Assembly (NCBI GenBank): GCA_003248935.1
Contig: QFQF01000003.1
Coordinates: forward strand, 1-64,000
Source: Sphingobium sp.
GTDB taxonomy: Bacteria > Pseudomonadota > Alphaproteobacteria > Sphingomonadales > Sphingomonadaceae
DNA length: 64,000 nucleotides
Direction of reading: 5' to 3'
Shown piece after piece: positions 1-8,038 of the stretch. Position numbers and translations under genes: made by a program. A model generated the notes under the pieces. That model saw only the letters and a program-made list of their open reading frames with translations. It had not been told where the DNA came from and ran no database searches. The stretch's first letter is position 1; each line of letters opens with the position of its first letter.

Positions 1-55
1 GGCGCAATTTGCCGTGATCTTCGGCGAACGTTTCATCAGAGCCATGGCGGCCTGA
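1..55 (+). CDS. C-terminal end of an unidentified gene (partial)
   Basis: The first bases can be read as an open frame starting at base 2 and ending at a TGA at 53-55, giving AQFAVIFGERFIRAMAA. It would converge on the nuclease-like gene that ends at 59. Only 17 residues are visible, so no family can be named and the frame could be fortuitous. If real, it belongs to the same accessory island. Confidence 0.25.
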   Translation, partial: AQFAVIFGERFIRAMAA

Positions 56-58
56 TGA

Positions 59-823
59 TCAACCGCCCGGCCGCACACGGAAATCCTGACAGTCCCCCGG
101 CTTGCCCACCGGCGTGACCATCAGATGCGCCTCTGCAACGTCAAATCTGGGTTGCGGAGTTTCTATCCCGAAGCGCTGGGGAACATATCGTGCGCGTGAC
201 AGCGGCAGGGACTCGATCAGACCAAGCTGGAGATCGAGCATTTCGTCGATGCCACCGTCAAGCGTCACCGAAAGCGTGCCGTAGCCATCTTCGAACCCGA
301 TCGTTCTCGCAAATTCGGACTTCTCCGCCGAGTAGGATTTGATGGCCCCAATCGTCGCTCCCATCCAGCCAAGCAGGTCATCACACGCATCAGCCTCACT
401 CATCTGCACTTGCATGTGAAGCCTGTTCAAACGGCTTTCGCCATCGCGCTCCGCCATCCGAACACGCCTCAATGTCCGCTCAATTTCATCGTGCCAGAAG
501 TGTCGCGCATAGATGCGCGGCCCTCCTACCTGCTCAACGACGAGCACAATGAAGCAGGGTTGATCGGCCTTTACGGCTCGTAACGCATTGGAGAGCTTCA
601 TCCGCGCAACCAACGGGGGTTTGCGGGTCGACTTCACCTGGACGAGCGCTTCGTACCCGGCAGGTTGGCTGTCAGCCGGCAGCATCGACGCTGAACGCTC
701 GGGAAACTGTACAAAGAAATCCCAACCGCACTCGTCTTGATCCGAGCGATTGCACACGACGCCGGCTACGGCGCACAGGGCAGCAAAATGACTTTCAGCA
801 AATTGAGGCAATCGCTGTATCAC
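59..823 (-). CDS. PD-(D/E)XK nuclease-like (DUF4365-type) protein
   Basis: A 254-residue protein. The N-terminal 70 residues carry a restriction-endonuclease-like signature: Glu10, then GWDF with Asp35, then VQVKS with Gln62 and Lys64. This spacing is familiar from DUF4365-like proteins and other PD-(D/E)XK nucleases that cut DNA or RNA. The rest, from about residue 80, is not recognised. The start is GTG at 821-823, with AGGG about 8 bases upstream. The gene lies 116 bases downstream of the caspase-like gene on the same strand, so the two probably form one unit. With an integrase and an AlpA regulator nearby, a role in phage or plasmid conflict is plausible, but that is inference. The family call is by motif only. 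Confidence 0.6.
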   Translation of the reverse strand: MIQRLPQFAESHFAALCAVAGVVCNRSDQDECGWDFFVQFPERSASMLPADSQPAGYEALVQVKSTRKPPLVARMKLSNALRAVKADQPCFIVLVVEQVGGPRIYARHFWHDEIERTLRRVRMAERDGESRLNRLHMQVQMSEADACDDLLGWMGATIGAIKSYSAEKSEFARTIGFEDGYGTLSVTLDGGIDEMLDLQLGLIESLPLSRARYVPQRFGIETPQPRFDVAEAHLMVTPVGKPGDCQDFRVRPGG

Positions 824-939
824 GGGACAACCCTGTCGGCGGGTTCAAGTCGGTCAATTTTCGCAAAAGTTGCCACGGGCCGGAAATCCTCCAAAGATTG
901 GACAAGTCGCCCCTGATCGGCGGTACAAACCACCAAATG

Positions 940-2376
940 TCAGTTTGATATCTTGGGCTGGCTAATTCGGGCGGCCGTGTTTTCGATATGCTCCCGAACG
1001 GCCTTCGCAAGAGCTTCAGATGCGTTTTCAATCACACGCTCAACGCTCCCGTCCCAGTCGACCTTGTACCAGCGCCGGGTTAGCTCTCTTCCCTCACTGT
1101 CGAACGTGTCCCAATCCGTCCTGGGGTGTTGGGTAAGAACTTCAAAAATGTAGCAACGTTCAAGGCTTGGCGCACAGCTCAGCACCAATACCAGCTGCTG
1201 CAGGGCGCGGTATTTTGGCTTCATCACGACCTTGAGCTGAGCACGCTCAAGCTTACAATTCAGCTCGAGCGTCAGGACATCCGTCCACTCACGATTCATT
1301 GATGCCAGAATCCCTAGGCTCATCGACTCCCAAACGCTCGGCTTCTTCTCCTTGCGCTCAATTTCTGCCGTAACCAACTGGTCGTGCCGCGTTTCGCGAG
1401 AGAGAATTCTAATCATGAACTCACGGACCGTCGGCTCGCGAAAATCGCTGTGTTCGACCTTCTCTAATTCAAAATAGTCCGCAAACTCGGCGCCATCGAA
1501 CCTTTCGAGCAGCGCATCAAACAGCTTTGCGATCAAAGTTTTTGCTTGTTCGGGTCCGCCCATACGCGCCTCCGCCGTCATCAGAAGCTCCTTCGCGGTT
1601 GGAGGTTCTGATGGATCTGGCAGAGCGACGATCTCGGCTTCCCCGTTCCGCGCTTCCGCACTCCACCGGGACGAAAGCATTTGTCGGAAGGCTGTGAGGG
1701 TAGAGGCTTCGCCTACAAACACCTCCCGGCCAGTACCCTGATTTACGAAGAACGGTGTCTGCTCCTCGTTCTCCAGAAACTCGTCCCTGAGATAGTTCAC
1801 CAGATCGGTGTAGTAGACCGTTCCCTCCTCTTTTCGTACGGCTGCTTCGAGGAAAGCCCTGGTGAAACTGCTCAGGGGATCACCACCAAGAGAGGTCTGA
1901 TCATCCAGCGATGAAGAGAACTGGAGAACGTTGCGAAAGCCTTCCTTTATTACGGGCTTGGGAGGGCGAGCCTCTTTGACGAGCAAAGCACCTGAGAAAC
2001 ACGCATCGATCACCATTATCAGCGTCTCAGGAGAAACCGCCCTTAGCAGGTCAAGCAATTCGGAGTGTGAGAGCCCGGTCGCATTTGGTCGGCGACCGTC
2101 ATAATCGGAACCGCAATAGTAGAATTCATCTGCCACCTGAGCGCCGTGCCCGGAAAAGTAGAAGAAGATCTCCTCCTGCTCACTATCTACCGGAATGCAC
2201 TCCCGGATTGCTTCACGCATGCGATCGGCGTCAAGGTCAGTGAAGGCGCACACTTTGTCGAAACGGCCGGTCGCCTCGATAAGTGCCTGCATCGCGGCGG
2301 CATCTTGCTTACAGCAGGGTAGCGCTTGCTCTCGGGAATAGGTCGCATTGCCAATAACGACGGCCGTTGATGTCAC
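940..2376 (-). CDS. Caspase-family (peptidase C14-like) cysteine protease
   Basis: A 478-residue protein with an N-terminal caspase-like domain of about 220 residues. It starts with the typical VVIGNATYS strand, has the catalytic His77 in FFYFSGHGAQ and the catalytic Cys126 in MVIDACFSG, and ends near a GTGREVFVG strand. The C-terminal half (about 230-478) is predicted soluble, rich in charged helices, and not recognised. Prokaryotic caspase homologues often act as effectors in regulated cell death or phage defence after sensing by a partner. Here the only near partner is the nuclease-like gene downstream. The start is GTG at 2374-2376 with GGGAG 7 bases upstream. No signal peptide or membrane segment is seen, so it should be cytoplasmic. 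Confidence 0.85.
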   Translation of the reverse strand: MTSTAVVIGNATYSREQALPCCKQDAAAMQALIEATGRFDKVCAFTDLDADRMREAIRECIPVDSEQEEIFFYFSGHGAQVADEFYYCGSDYDGRRPNATGLSHSELLDLLRAVSPETLIMVIDACFSGALLVKEARPPKPVIKEGFRNVLQFSSSLDDQTSLGGDPLSSFTRAFLEAAVRKEEGTVYYTDLVNYLRDEFLENEEQTPFFVNQGTGREVFVGEASTLTAFRQMLSSRWSAEARNGEAEIVALPDPSEPPTAKELLMTAEARMGGPEQAKTLIAKLFDALLERFDGAEFADYFELEKVEHSDFREPTVREFMIRILSRETRHDQLVTAEIERKEKKPSVWESMSLGILASMNREWTDVLTLELNCKLERAQLKVVMKPKYRALQQLVLVLSCAPSLERCYIFEVLTQHPRTDWDTFDSEGRELTRRWYKVDWDGSVERVIENASEALAKAVREHIENTAARISQPKISN

Positions 2377-2543
2377 GCCCAGCTCCCACCAGATATGAAT
2401 TCATCTCTGTAATAGCCGAGATCTCAACGTGGTCCAGTCGCGCTGAAAACTTAAAGATTTATCTTGGTCAGCGCCTTGAAAGGCTGCTGTTGGCTCCCAT
2501 TTCGGAGACGGCGGGCAGACCTTTTTTGAAAGGCTGCCTAATC

Positions 2544-2816
2544 ATGATGAACAGCGACTTTCCGGCGCCTCGACAGCGCGAAGTGGCCTCCCCCTCGGTC
2601 CTGGACGGCACTCCGCTCCAGAAGGATCGTCGGAAGGACCGCCTCATCCGCATCGCCGCCGTAAAGGCTCGCACCGGGCTATCCACGACCTCGATCTACC
2701 GGAAGGAAGCGGAAGGCCGCTTTCCGAGACGGAAGCAACTGGGGCTTCGATGCGTCGCTTGGTACGAGTCTGACATTGATGATTTCGTCGCCGATCCGCT
2801 CAGCTATCGGTCCTGA
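2544..2816 (+). CDS. AlpA-family / excisionase-like DNA-binding regulator
   Basis: About 90 residues from the ATG at 2544. The C-terminal part (RLIRIAAVKARTGLSTTSIY, then RFPRRKQLG and VAWYESDIDDFV) is the winged-helix MerR-like fold of AlpA and phage excisionases: helix-turn-helix, positively charged wing, and the W-x-x-x-D-I-x-x-F end. The open frame continues upstream to 2367, but ATG 2544 gives the usual family length. AlpA proteins commonly control integrase expression and excision of P4-like islands, which fits the convergent integrase gene whose 3' end overlaps this one by 13 bases. Confidence 0.8.
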   Translation: MMNSDFPAPRQREVASPSVLDGTPLQKDRRKDRLIRIAAVKARTGLSTTSIYRKEAEGRFPRRKQLGLRCVAWYESDIDDFVADPLSYRS

Positions 2817-4111
2817 GGCCGCAGGGTATCCGGAGCCGGCAGCCCCTTCGTGATCAGGTCCGCCCACTCCTGAAGCAGCCGCGCTCGGGATTTACGGTAG
2901 CGCGCGCGATTATAGGCCCATTCCGACGCCGACATCCCTTCGGGCACGTGGGCCAGGATCATGTCGATGATCATCCGATCGCCGCTTGTGTCGCGCTCGG
3001 CAGCCCGTTCGTTCATGATCGTGGAGAAGGATGAGCGCCAGCCATGCGGCACCATCTTGTTCTTGAACCGCCCCCCCGCCATGCGCTTGTAGAGCGTGCT
3101 GACGGCTGAATCGCTCATCGGCTCGCGCCACGATCGCACACTTGGGAACAACAGCGTGCAGGCGCCCGTGATCGTCCGCAGGACACGCAAGAGGGCGACT
3201 GCTTGGGTGGACAGGGGCACATCATGCCCGAACGCCTCATTCAACTTGTCATCGACCTCGAGCTTCATGCGCTCAGGTGGAATGCGCCAGATCGGCGCGT
3301 CGCGAATCTCGTCGGGATCATCCCAGTCGATCCCCTCAAATTCTTCCCAAAGGGCGGTTCGCAGTACGCCGATCCGGACCTGGGTCAGGGCAAGGAGGCG
3401 CGAGGCGATCTTGGTTGCCGCCCCTGCGGTCGATCGGTCGACACAAAGCTGAAGGTCGAGCAATTTGGGGAGCGTGGTGAGCGCAGGATGCTTCTGCCCG
3501 ACCGGGGTCGGCTTGAGCGCATCCTTGATGTCTTCAAGGTCATGCAGCGCATTGCGCTCCACGAGTTTCTCGCCCTTCGCCCGCTTGAAGATCGCCTGGA
3601 CGTAGCTCCTCACACGCTTGGCCGTCTCGATTGACCCGCGACCCTCGATCTTTCGCAGGATCGCGAGCACCATGGCGGCGTCGATATCGGCAACCGGCAT
3701 CTTTCCGATCGCGGGATAGAGGTCGCGTTCGAGGCGATGCCTGACCCGGCTCGCATGGGCCTGCGACCAACGAGGCGTGTTATCCAAAAGCCATTCCTCG
3801 GCAATAACCTGGAAACTGGCGCGTTCCTCCCGCTTGCGCTGGAGCTTCGAGCGGGTCGCTTCGATCGCCGGATCCTTCCGATCCGCGATCAGCTTGCGAG
3901 CGTCAGCCTGTCGTTTACGGGCTTCGGCCAGGCCCAATGTGGGATATCGGCCAAGGCACAACATCTTCTCGCGATCGGCGACCTTGTACCTGAAACGCCA
4001 TAATTTGCCGCCACTGGGCGTCACGAGGAGATAGAGGCCCTTCTCGTCATAGAGTTTGTAAGCCTTGTCCTTGGCTTTGGCATATTTGATGGCAAGCATG
4101 GTCAGAGACAT
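2804..4111 (-). CDS. P4-type tyrosine recombinase / integrase
   Basis: A tyrosine site-specific recombinase of about 435 residues. The N-terminal DUF4102-like arm-binding domain (AKDKAYKLYDEKGLYLLVTP and GRYPTLGLAEARK) is typical of P4-type integrases. The catalytic half shows Arg in LTQVRIGVLR, HGWRSSFST (His-x-x-Arg), the His of ILAHVPEG and Tyr in AYNRARY. The start was placed at ATG 4111 (MSLTMLAIKYAKAK) because the open frame above it is not family-like. The gene sits about 160 bases from the 3' end of a tRNA gene, the usual arrangement for islands that integrate into tRNAs. The island therefore extends leftward past base 1. Confidence 0.93.
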   Translation of the reverse strand: MSLTMLAIKYAKAKDKAYKLYDEKGLYLLVTPSGGKLWRFRYKVADREKMLCLGRYPTLGLAEARKRQADARKLIADRKDPAIEATRSKLQRKREERASFQVIAEEWLLDNTPRWSQAHASRVRHRLERDLYPAIGKMPVADIDAAMVLAILRKIEGRGSIETAKRVRSYVQAIFKRAKGEKLVERNALHDLEDIKDALKPTPVGQKHPALTTLPKLLDLQLCVDRSTAGAATKIASRLLALTQVRIGVLRTALWEEFEGIDWDDPDEIRDAPIWRIPPERMKLEVDDKLNEAFGHDVPLSTQAVALLRVLRTITGACTLLFPSVRSWREPMSDSAVSTLYKRMAGGRFKNKMVPHGWRSSFSTIMNERAAERDTSGDRMIIDMILAHVPEGMSASEWAYNRARYRKSRARLLQEWADLITKGLPAPDTLRPQDR

Positions 4112-4210
4112 GGAACACCCCAATTCCGGTGCAACACACCCCCAAAAACACCCCACTGAGTCGTGGGAACTCCTGGTATCTCCTGGTACGTTCTGGAAAG
4201 AACTTTCGCC

Positions 4211-4238
4211 AACAAGCCCTTGTTTCCAAGGGCTTGTT
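4211..4238. terminator. 11-bp perfect hairpin between the tRNA and integrase
   Basis: AACAAGCCCTT at 4211-4221 and AAGGGCTTGTT at 4228-4238 form an 11-bp stem with a 6-base loop. It lies downstream of the minus-strand tRNA and upstream of the integrase. It may terminate tRNA transcription, although no long T run follows, or be part of the island's attachment region. Short direct repeats of CCTGGTA at about 4171-4191 lie beside it. Confidence 0.45.
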
Positions 4239-4270
4239 GATATCATATGGATCAGGAGAAAAGAAGCAAT

Positions 4271-4345
4271 GGTGGGCCCGGCAGGACTCGAACCCGCAAC
4301 CTAGCCGTTATGAGCGGCCAGCTCTAACCATTGAGCTACAGGCCC
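4271..4345 (-). tRNA. tRNA with anticodon CAT, probably tRNA-Ile (lysidine type)
   Basis: A full cloverleaf reads on the minus strand. The acceptor GGGCCTG pairs with CGGGCCC, the anticodon loop is CTCATAA on a GGCCG/CGGCT stem, the T arm is GCGGG-TTCGAGT-CCTGC, and CCA is encoded. The anticodon CAT fits methionine, initiator or isoleucine-2 tRNAs. The GGTTAGAGC D-loop region and CTCATAA anticodon loop resemble bacterial tRNA-Ile(CAT), whose C34 is converted to lysidine, but elongator Met cannot be fully excluded by eye. It is the likely integration site of the island to its left. Confidence 0.92.
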
Positions 4346-4370
4346 CACCGACCCGCGCGATAGCCGAGGG

Positions 4371-5483
4371 TCAGGCGGCTTGGCAAGCCGATTGGTCGAC
4401 GACCGCGCCACGCGGCGGCACGGCGGCGAGAAAGCGGGCGAGCGTCGCCGGGCGCACGCCGCGCCGGTCGAGATGGTCGAGGACGACCTCCCACCAGTGA
4501 TAGAACGCATGGAGGTCGGCCATCGAGCGGACATAGGGCGTGTGTCCGGGCTCCAGCGTCGGGGAATGGAAGCTGAGGTTCAGCACGCGGATGCCGGCAT
4601 CGAGCAATGCATCGATCGCCTCCACCGCATCTTTCGCGGGCACACCCTCCGGCGTCAGCGGCACGCGGCTCAAGAGGCGCGCGCGCGCCAGTGCGGCACG
4701 CATCGGCCCCATGGCATGCGCGGCCCAATAGAGCGACTGCCCGGACCCCCGCAGAAGCCCGGTGAAGGCCGTGGACAGCGGCAGTTCGATCAGGCTGCGC
4801 CGGGGGCCCGACCAGAAGGGCTGGAGCGGCATGCCGTAGAAATCGGGGCCATGGTCAGCCGAATAATCGAAGCGGCTGCGTACGGAACTGTCGACGCGAA
4901 ATCCGGTCTCTTCGAGGATACGTGCCGTATTCGGGCCGACACCATAGCGCCCCGCACGATAGGCGATCGGCGCCTGCCCGAAGGCCAGGTGAATGCGGTC
5001 CTTCAGAACCTGCAGTTTCGCGCGCTCCACCTCTTCGGGCAGGAATCCGGCATAGCTGTTGGGGCCGCTGACCTCCTCGACGAACGGCGGGTTGACCCAC
5101 GGGTGGAGATGTGCACCGATATCCGCCGTACCATCCGCCACCCATCCCGCCATCATCTCGACGGCGGCGGGGTTTTCCAGCATCGGATAGTCGGTCACGT
5201 AGACGGGCTTGATCCCGCAGGCGGAGAAGAAGGCATGCCCCTCCGCCATGCCCTTGAGCGCGGTGACGCTGTGCCTGTCCCGGCTGAACGGGGCACCCCA
5301 GTCGAACTCCTCCTCGGTGTCCACGAACAGCAGGAAGCGCGTCCCGAACACCCGGTCCAGGTCGATGATATCGCCCGACTCAGGGGGCGTCAGAAGATTG
5401 CCGTCATGGGGAGCACTGTTCATCCCCGCGCCATACTCCCCAAATGGTTGCCATCGGGTTTGCGGGCGGAGGGCCAGATCCAT
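4371..5483 (-). CDS. Polysaccharide deacetylase family protein (NodB/WalW-like)
   Basis: About 370 residues, or 350 from the internal ATG at 5423. FVDTEEEFDWG holds the catalytic-metal Asp region of the NodB homology domain, HLHPWVNPP supplies the metal-binding His pair, and IAYRAGRYGVG is the conserved Arg-containing motif. LNLSFHSPTLEPG near the C terminus supplies the last His motif. These enzymes remove acetyl groups from N-acetylated sugars, and the subfamily with a DTE-E-F-W start is usually found near exopolysaccharide functions. It starts 9 bases after the histidine kinase stop, so the two are likely co-transcribed. Both candidate starts have purine-rich upstream bases, so the exact start is uncertain. 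Confidence 0.8.
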   Translation of the reverse strand: MDLALRPQTRWQPFGEYGAGMNSAPHDGNLLTPPESGDIIDLDRVFGTRFLLFVDTEEEFDWGAPFSRDRHSVTALKGMAEGHAFFSACGIKPVYVTDYPMLENPAAVEMMAGWVADGTADIGAHLHPWVNPPFVEEVSGPNSYAGFLPEEVERAKLQVLKDRIHLAFGQAPIAYRAGRYGVGPNTARILEETGFRVDSSVRSRFDYSADHGPDFYGMPLQPFWSGPRRSLIELPLSTAFTGLLRGSGQSLYWAAHAMGPMRAALARARLLSRVPLTPEGVPAKDAVEAIDALLDAGIRVLNLSFHSPTLEPGHTPYVRSMADLHAFYHWWEVVLDHLDRRGVRPATLARFLAAVPPRGAVVDQSACQAA

Positions 5484-5492
5484 TTCTTTTGC

Positions 5493-7292
5493 CTACCGCG
5501 CTCCAGGACCCTGGCTGATGTCTCCGTCCATGTCGGGCTCGTCGGGAACCGCAGGCATCGCCAGCAGGAAGCGGCCGCCGTCGATCTCCAGACTGCCGCC
5601 GCTGCTCGCGGCCAGGCTGCGGATCAGACGCAGCGAAAAGCCCAGGCCGAGCAACGGACCATCGGGCCAGTCGCCATCCGGCCCATAACCCGGGTCAAGC
5701 AGTTGCGCCTCATCCATTCCGGTCAGCGTCGAGGGACGATCCATCGCCAGGATCACTCTCCCCGCCTCTCCCCGTTCCGGCTGGTGCCAGCAGGAGCCGG
5801 TGATCGGTTCCCCTTCCGGCGCAACGGAAATCAGCGTGCGCAACAAATGTTGCACCATCCGCTCGGCCTGAAGCGGATCGAGCCGGGTCTGCGGCAGACC
5901 GCCCGCAATGGCTATGGTGATCGCACGCGATTCTCGGCCGCGATCGACCCGGAAGCGCGTGGCGATTCGCGCGATCAGCAGCGCGGCATCCACCGGGCGC
6001 GGCTCCAGCACATCCTCACCGCGCGAAACACGGGCGGCCAGATCCAGATCGTCGAACGCCGACAGCAATCGCCGCGCATCGCCCATGATCTGGGACGCCA
6101 TGTCGCGATACTGGTGCCCGGCGGGGCCGAACAGTTGCTGCTCGATGATCTCGGCAAAGCCCAGGATCGCGTTCAGCGGCGTGCGCAATTCGTGCACCAG
6201 TTGCCGGATCGAATCGCCGGACAAGCCGCCCAGCGCCAGCGCCTCGCCCTCGGTCGAGGCCGGAACCTCGTGCAGATGGGGCCGCCGCGCCTGCCCCCGG
6301 AACCCCTGGAAACGCCCCGACTGATTGTCGAAGAACGGCACGGCGGACATCCGCCATTCGCCCGCCAGATTACCCTCGACGATCGTGTAGCGGCCGTTTT
6401 GGAACCCGCTACGCCGTGCGAAGGCCCCTGCGACATGCGCATCGGGCCCGGTACCGCCCGGCAAGGCAGGCTCACCGATATTAAGGCCGATCAGCGCACC
6501 GCGAGGGCCTTCGTCGATCCAGATCACAATGCCCTGCGCGTCGGTCTCAAAGCTGAACCGGCGCAGCGGCGGTGCTTCTGGCGCACGCATATCGCCACGG
6601 GCGGACTCGCCCGGACGGGGCCGCTGCGTGCTGCTGGTATATTGCTCGATCCGGTCGACGAGCTTGCGGATCTGATCCTCGCCCTCTGCGCTATCCTCAT
6701 CGGCCTTGCGAGCAGGCGCCGGATCACCCGCACGCAGGGCGAACGACGGCGGAAACTGCGTAATATCGGCCGTCGGGACCGCTTCTGCCTGCGCCTCGGC
6801 CGCGATCATATCTTCGGTCAGGATGATATCATCGACACCCTCATTGGTGAGAACGAGGTCGGTCTGGCCGAATGCGGCAAGCGCACGCTCCGTTTCCGGC
6901 CCGAGATCGCTCCGGTTGCGCAGGACACCGCGCGCCGTCGGCCCAAGCACGGGCAGGATATCCGGCCAGACGGTGTCGGGCAGGCGCGCGCGCGCCATCG
7001 CCGCCGCGCAGATCGAGGGACGGTCGTCGGCAAAGAACCGCACCAGCGAAGGCGAACGCAGCCGCGAACCCAGTTCGACGACCGTCGCGATCCTCTGCGT
7101 CTCGCTGACCTTCGCGCGCAACGAATCGAGACGTTCGAGAAGAGCGTCGCGCTCGTCGGCGTCGAGCGGGGCTCGCCCGGGCCGGTCATTTTGTGCCAGC
7201 AGGTCAACGCACTGCCGCCAGAGCGTTATCGCTCCGGGACCGCTCCGTTCTTCCGCGGCAAGCACCGTCTGCATAAGGTCATTGAAACGCAC
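5493..7292 (-). CDS. Sensor histidine kinase with a degenerate ATP-binding domain
   Basis: A 599-residue protein without obvious membrane segments. Residues 1 to about 270 are helical and unrecognised. A PAS-like region may follow, from RRFSFETDAQGIVIWIDEG to RGQARRPHL. The HisKA helix has the phospho-acceptor His in QLVHELRTPLNAILGF. The C-terminal HATPase_c domain has a clear G2-type motif (LLGLGFSLRLIRSLAASSGG). The N box, normally with an Asn in a LLxNAxK context, reads QHLLRTLISVAPEG, and the G1 box is weak. The kinase may have reduced ATPase activity or act mainly as a phosphatase or signalling adaptor. No response regulator gene is adjacent. The deacetylase downstream is probably in the same operon. 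Confidence 0.85.
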   Translation of the reverse strand: MRFNDLMQTVLAAEERSGPGAITLWRQCVDLLAQNDRPGRAPLDADERDALLERLDSLRAKVSETQRIATVVELGSRLRSPSLVRFFADDRPSICAAAMARARLPDTVWPDILPVLGPTARGVLRNRSDLGPETERALAAFGQTDLVLTNEGVDDIILTEDMIAAEAQAEAVPTADITQFPPSFALRAGDPAPARKADEDSAEGEDQIRKLVDRIEQYTSSTQRPRPGESARGDMRAPEAPPLRRFSFETDAQGIVIWIDEGPRGALIGLNIGEPALPGGTGPDAHVAGAFARRSGFQNGRYTIVEGNLAGEWRMSAVPFFDNQSGRFQGFRGQARRPHLHEVPASTEGEALALGGLSGDSIRQLVHELRTPLNAILGFAEIIEQQLFGPAGHQYRDMASQIMGDARRLLSAFDDLDLAARVSRGEDVLEPRPVDAALLIARIATRFRVDRGRESRAITIAIAGGLPQTRLDPLQAERMVQHLLRTLISVAPEGEPITGSCWHQPERGEAGRVILAMDRPSTLTGMDEAQLLDPGYGPDGDWPDGPLLGLGFSLRLIRSLAASSGGSLEIDGGRFLLAMPAVPDEPDMDGDISQGPGAR

Positions 7293-7473
7293 GCGATTCC
7301 CCGAATTGAGGCCCTATTTCCGACCCCTTGTTAACACTTGGATTAAGGCCCGCAGATGCAAAGGGGAAGTAGCCGAAATGGTCCCAAAATCGATCGTCGC
7401 ATAGTGGGACAATTGCATTCCTCTGAAACATTATTATTATCACGCGCACAAACCGGAAAGGAAATTATCGCTC

Positions 7474-7947
7474 ATGGCGGGCGCAAACATAGACGACATT
7501 GATCTCCAGATACTGGCCGAACTTCAGGACGACGGGCGGATGACGAACGTCGACCTCGCCAAGAAGGTCGGACTTACGGCCCCGCCCTGCCTTCGCCGCG
7601 TGCGCGCGCTGGAGGATAACGGCGCCATTCGATCCTATCATGCGGACGTGGATCCTGCGGCCCTGGGCTTCACCATTACCGTTTTTGCGATGGTCAGCCT
7701 GAAGAGTCAGGCGGAGGCCGACCTCAAGGCGTTCGAGGACCATGTCGCGCAACTGCCCGAGGTGCGGGAATGCCACATGTTGAACGGCGAGATCGACTTC
7801 ATCCTGAAAGTCGTGGCGCGTGATCTGCAGGGCTTTCAGCAGTTCCTCACCTCCAAGCTGACCCCGGCCCCGAATGTGGTCAGCGTCAAGACGTCGCTGA
7901 CCATTCGCACGTCGAAAAACGTGCCGGGCGTACCGCTGCGGGGCTGA
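7474..7947 (+). CDS. Lrp/AsnC family transcriptional regulator
   Basis: A 157-residue protein. The N-terminal helix-turn-helix (DDIDLQILAELQDDGRMTNV, then KKVGLTAPPCLRRVRALEDNG) and the C-terminal RAM/AsnC effector domain (FTITVFAMVSL, PEVRECHMLNGEIDFILKVVARD) fit the family length exactly. Such proteins bind amino acids and control amino-acid metabolism as octamers. GGAAAGGAAA lies about 10 bases before the ATG. It is divergent from the histidine kinase across a 180-bp gap that should hold both promoters. The target genes cannot be told from the sequence. Confidence 0.93.
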   Translation: MAGANIDDIDLQILAELQDDGRMTNVDLAKKVGLTAPPCLRRVRALEDNGAIRSYHADVDPAALGFTITVFAMVSLKSQAEADLKAFEDHVAQLPEVRECHMLNGEIDFILKVVARDLQGFQQFLTSKLTPAPNVVSVKTSLTIRTSKNVPGVPLRG

Positions 7948-7981
7948 GCGGCCCGTTCCCGTCACAGGATTATCAGCAAAC

Positions 7982-8016
7982 AAAAAGCCCGGAGCCACTA
8001 TGGCGCCGGGCTTTTT
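7982..8016. terminator. Bidirectional Rho-independent terminator
   Basis: AAAAAGCCCGG at 7982-7992 and CCGGGCTTTTT at 8006-8016 form an 11-bp stem with flanking A and T runs on both strands. It lies between the convergent Lrp-type regulator and the exported repeat protein, and can serve both. Confidence 0.9.
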
Positions 8017-8038
8017 ACTTCTCTGTGTTGCAGGGGCG

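Noticed and set aside
795..1031. A 78-codon minus-strand frame between the caspase and nuclease-like genes
   Set aside because: It overlaps both genes, has no ribosome site and no recognisable motif.
4380..7334. A 984-codon plus-strand frame
   Set aside because: It is antisense to the deacetylase and histidine kinase genes, which have clear motifs on the minus strand.
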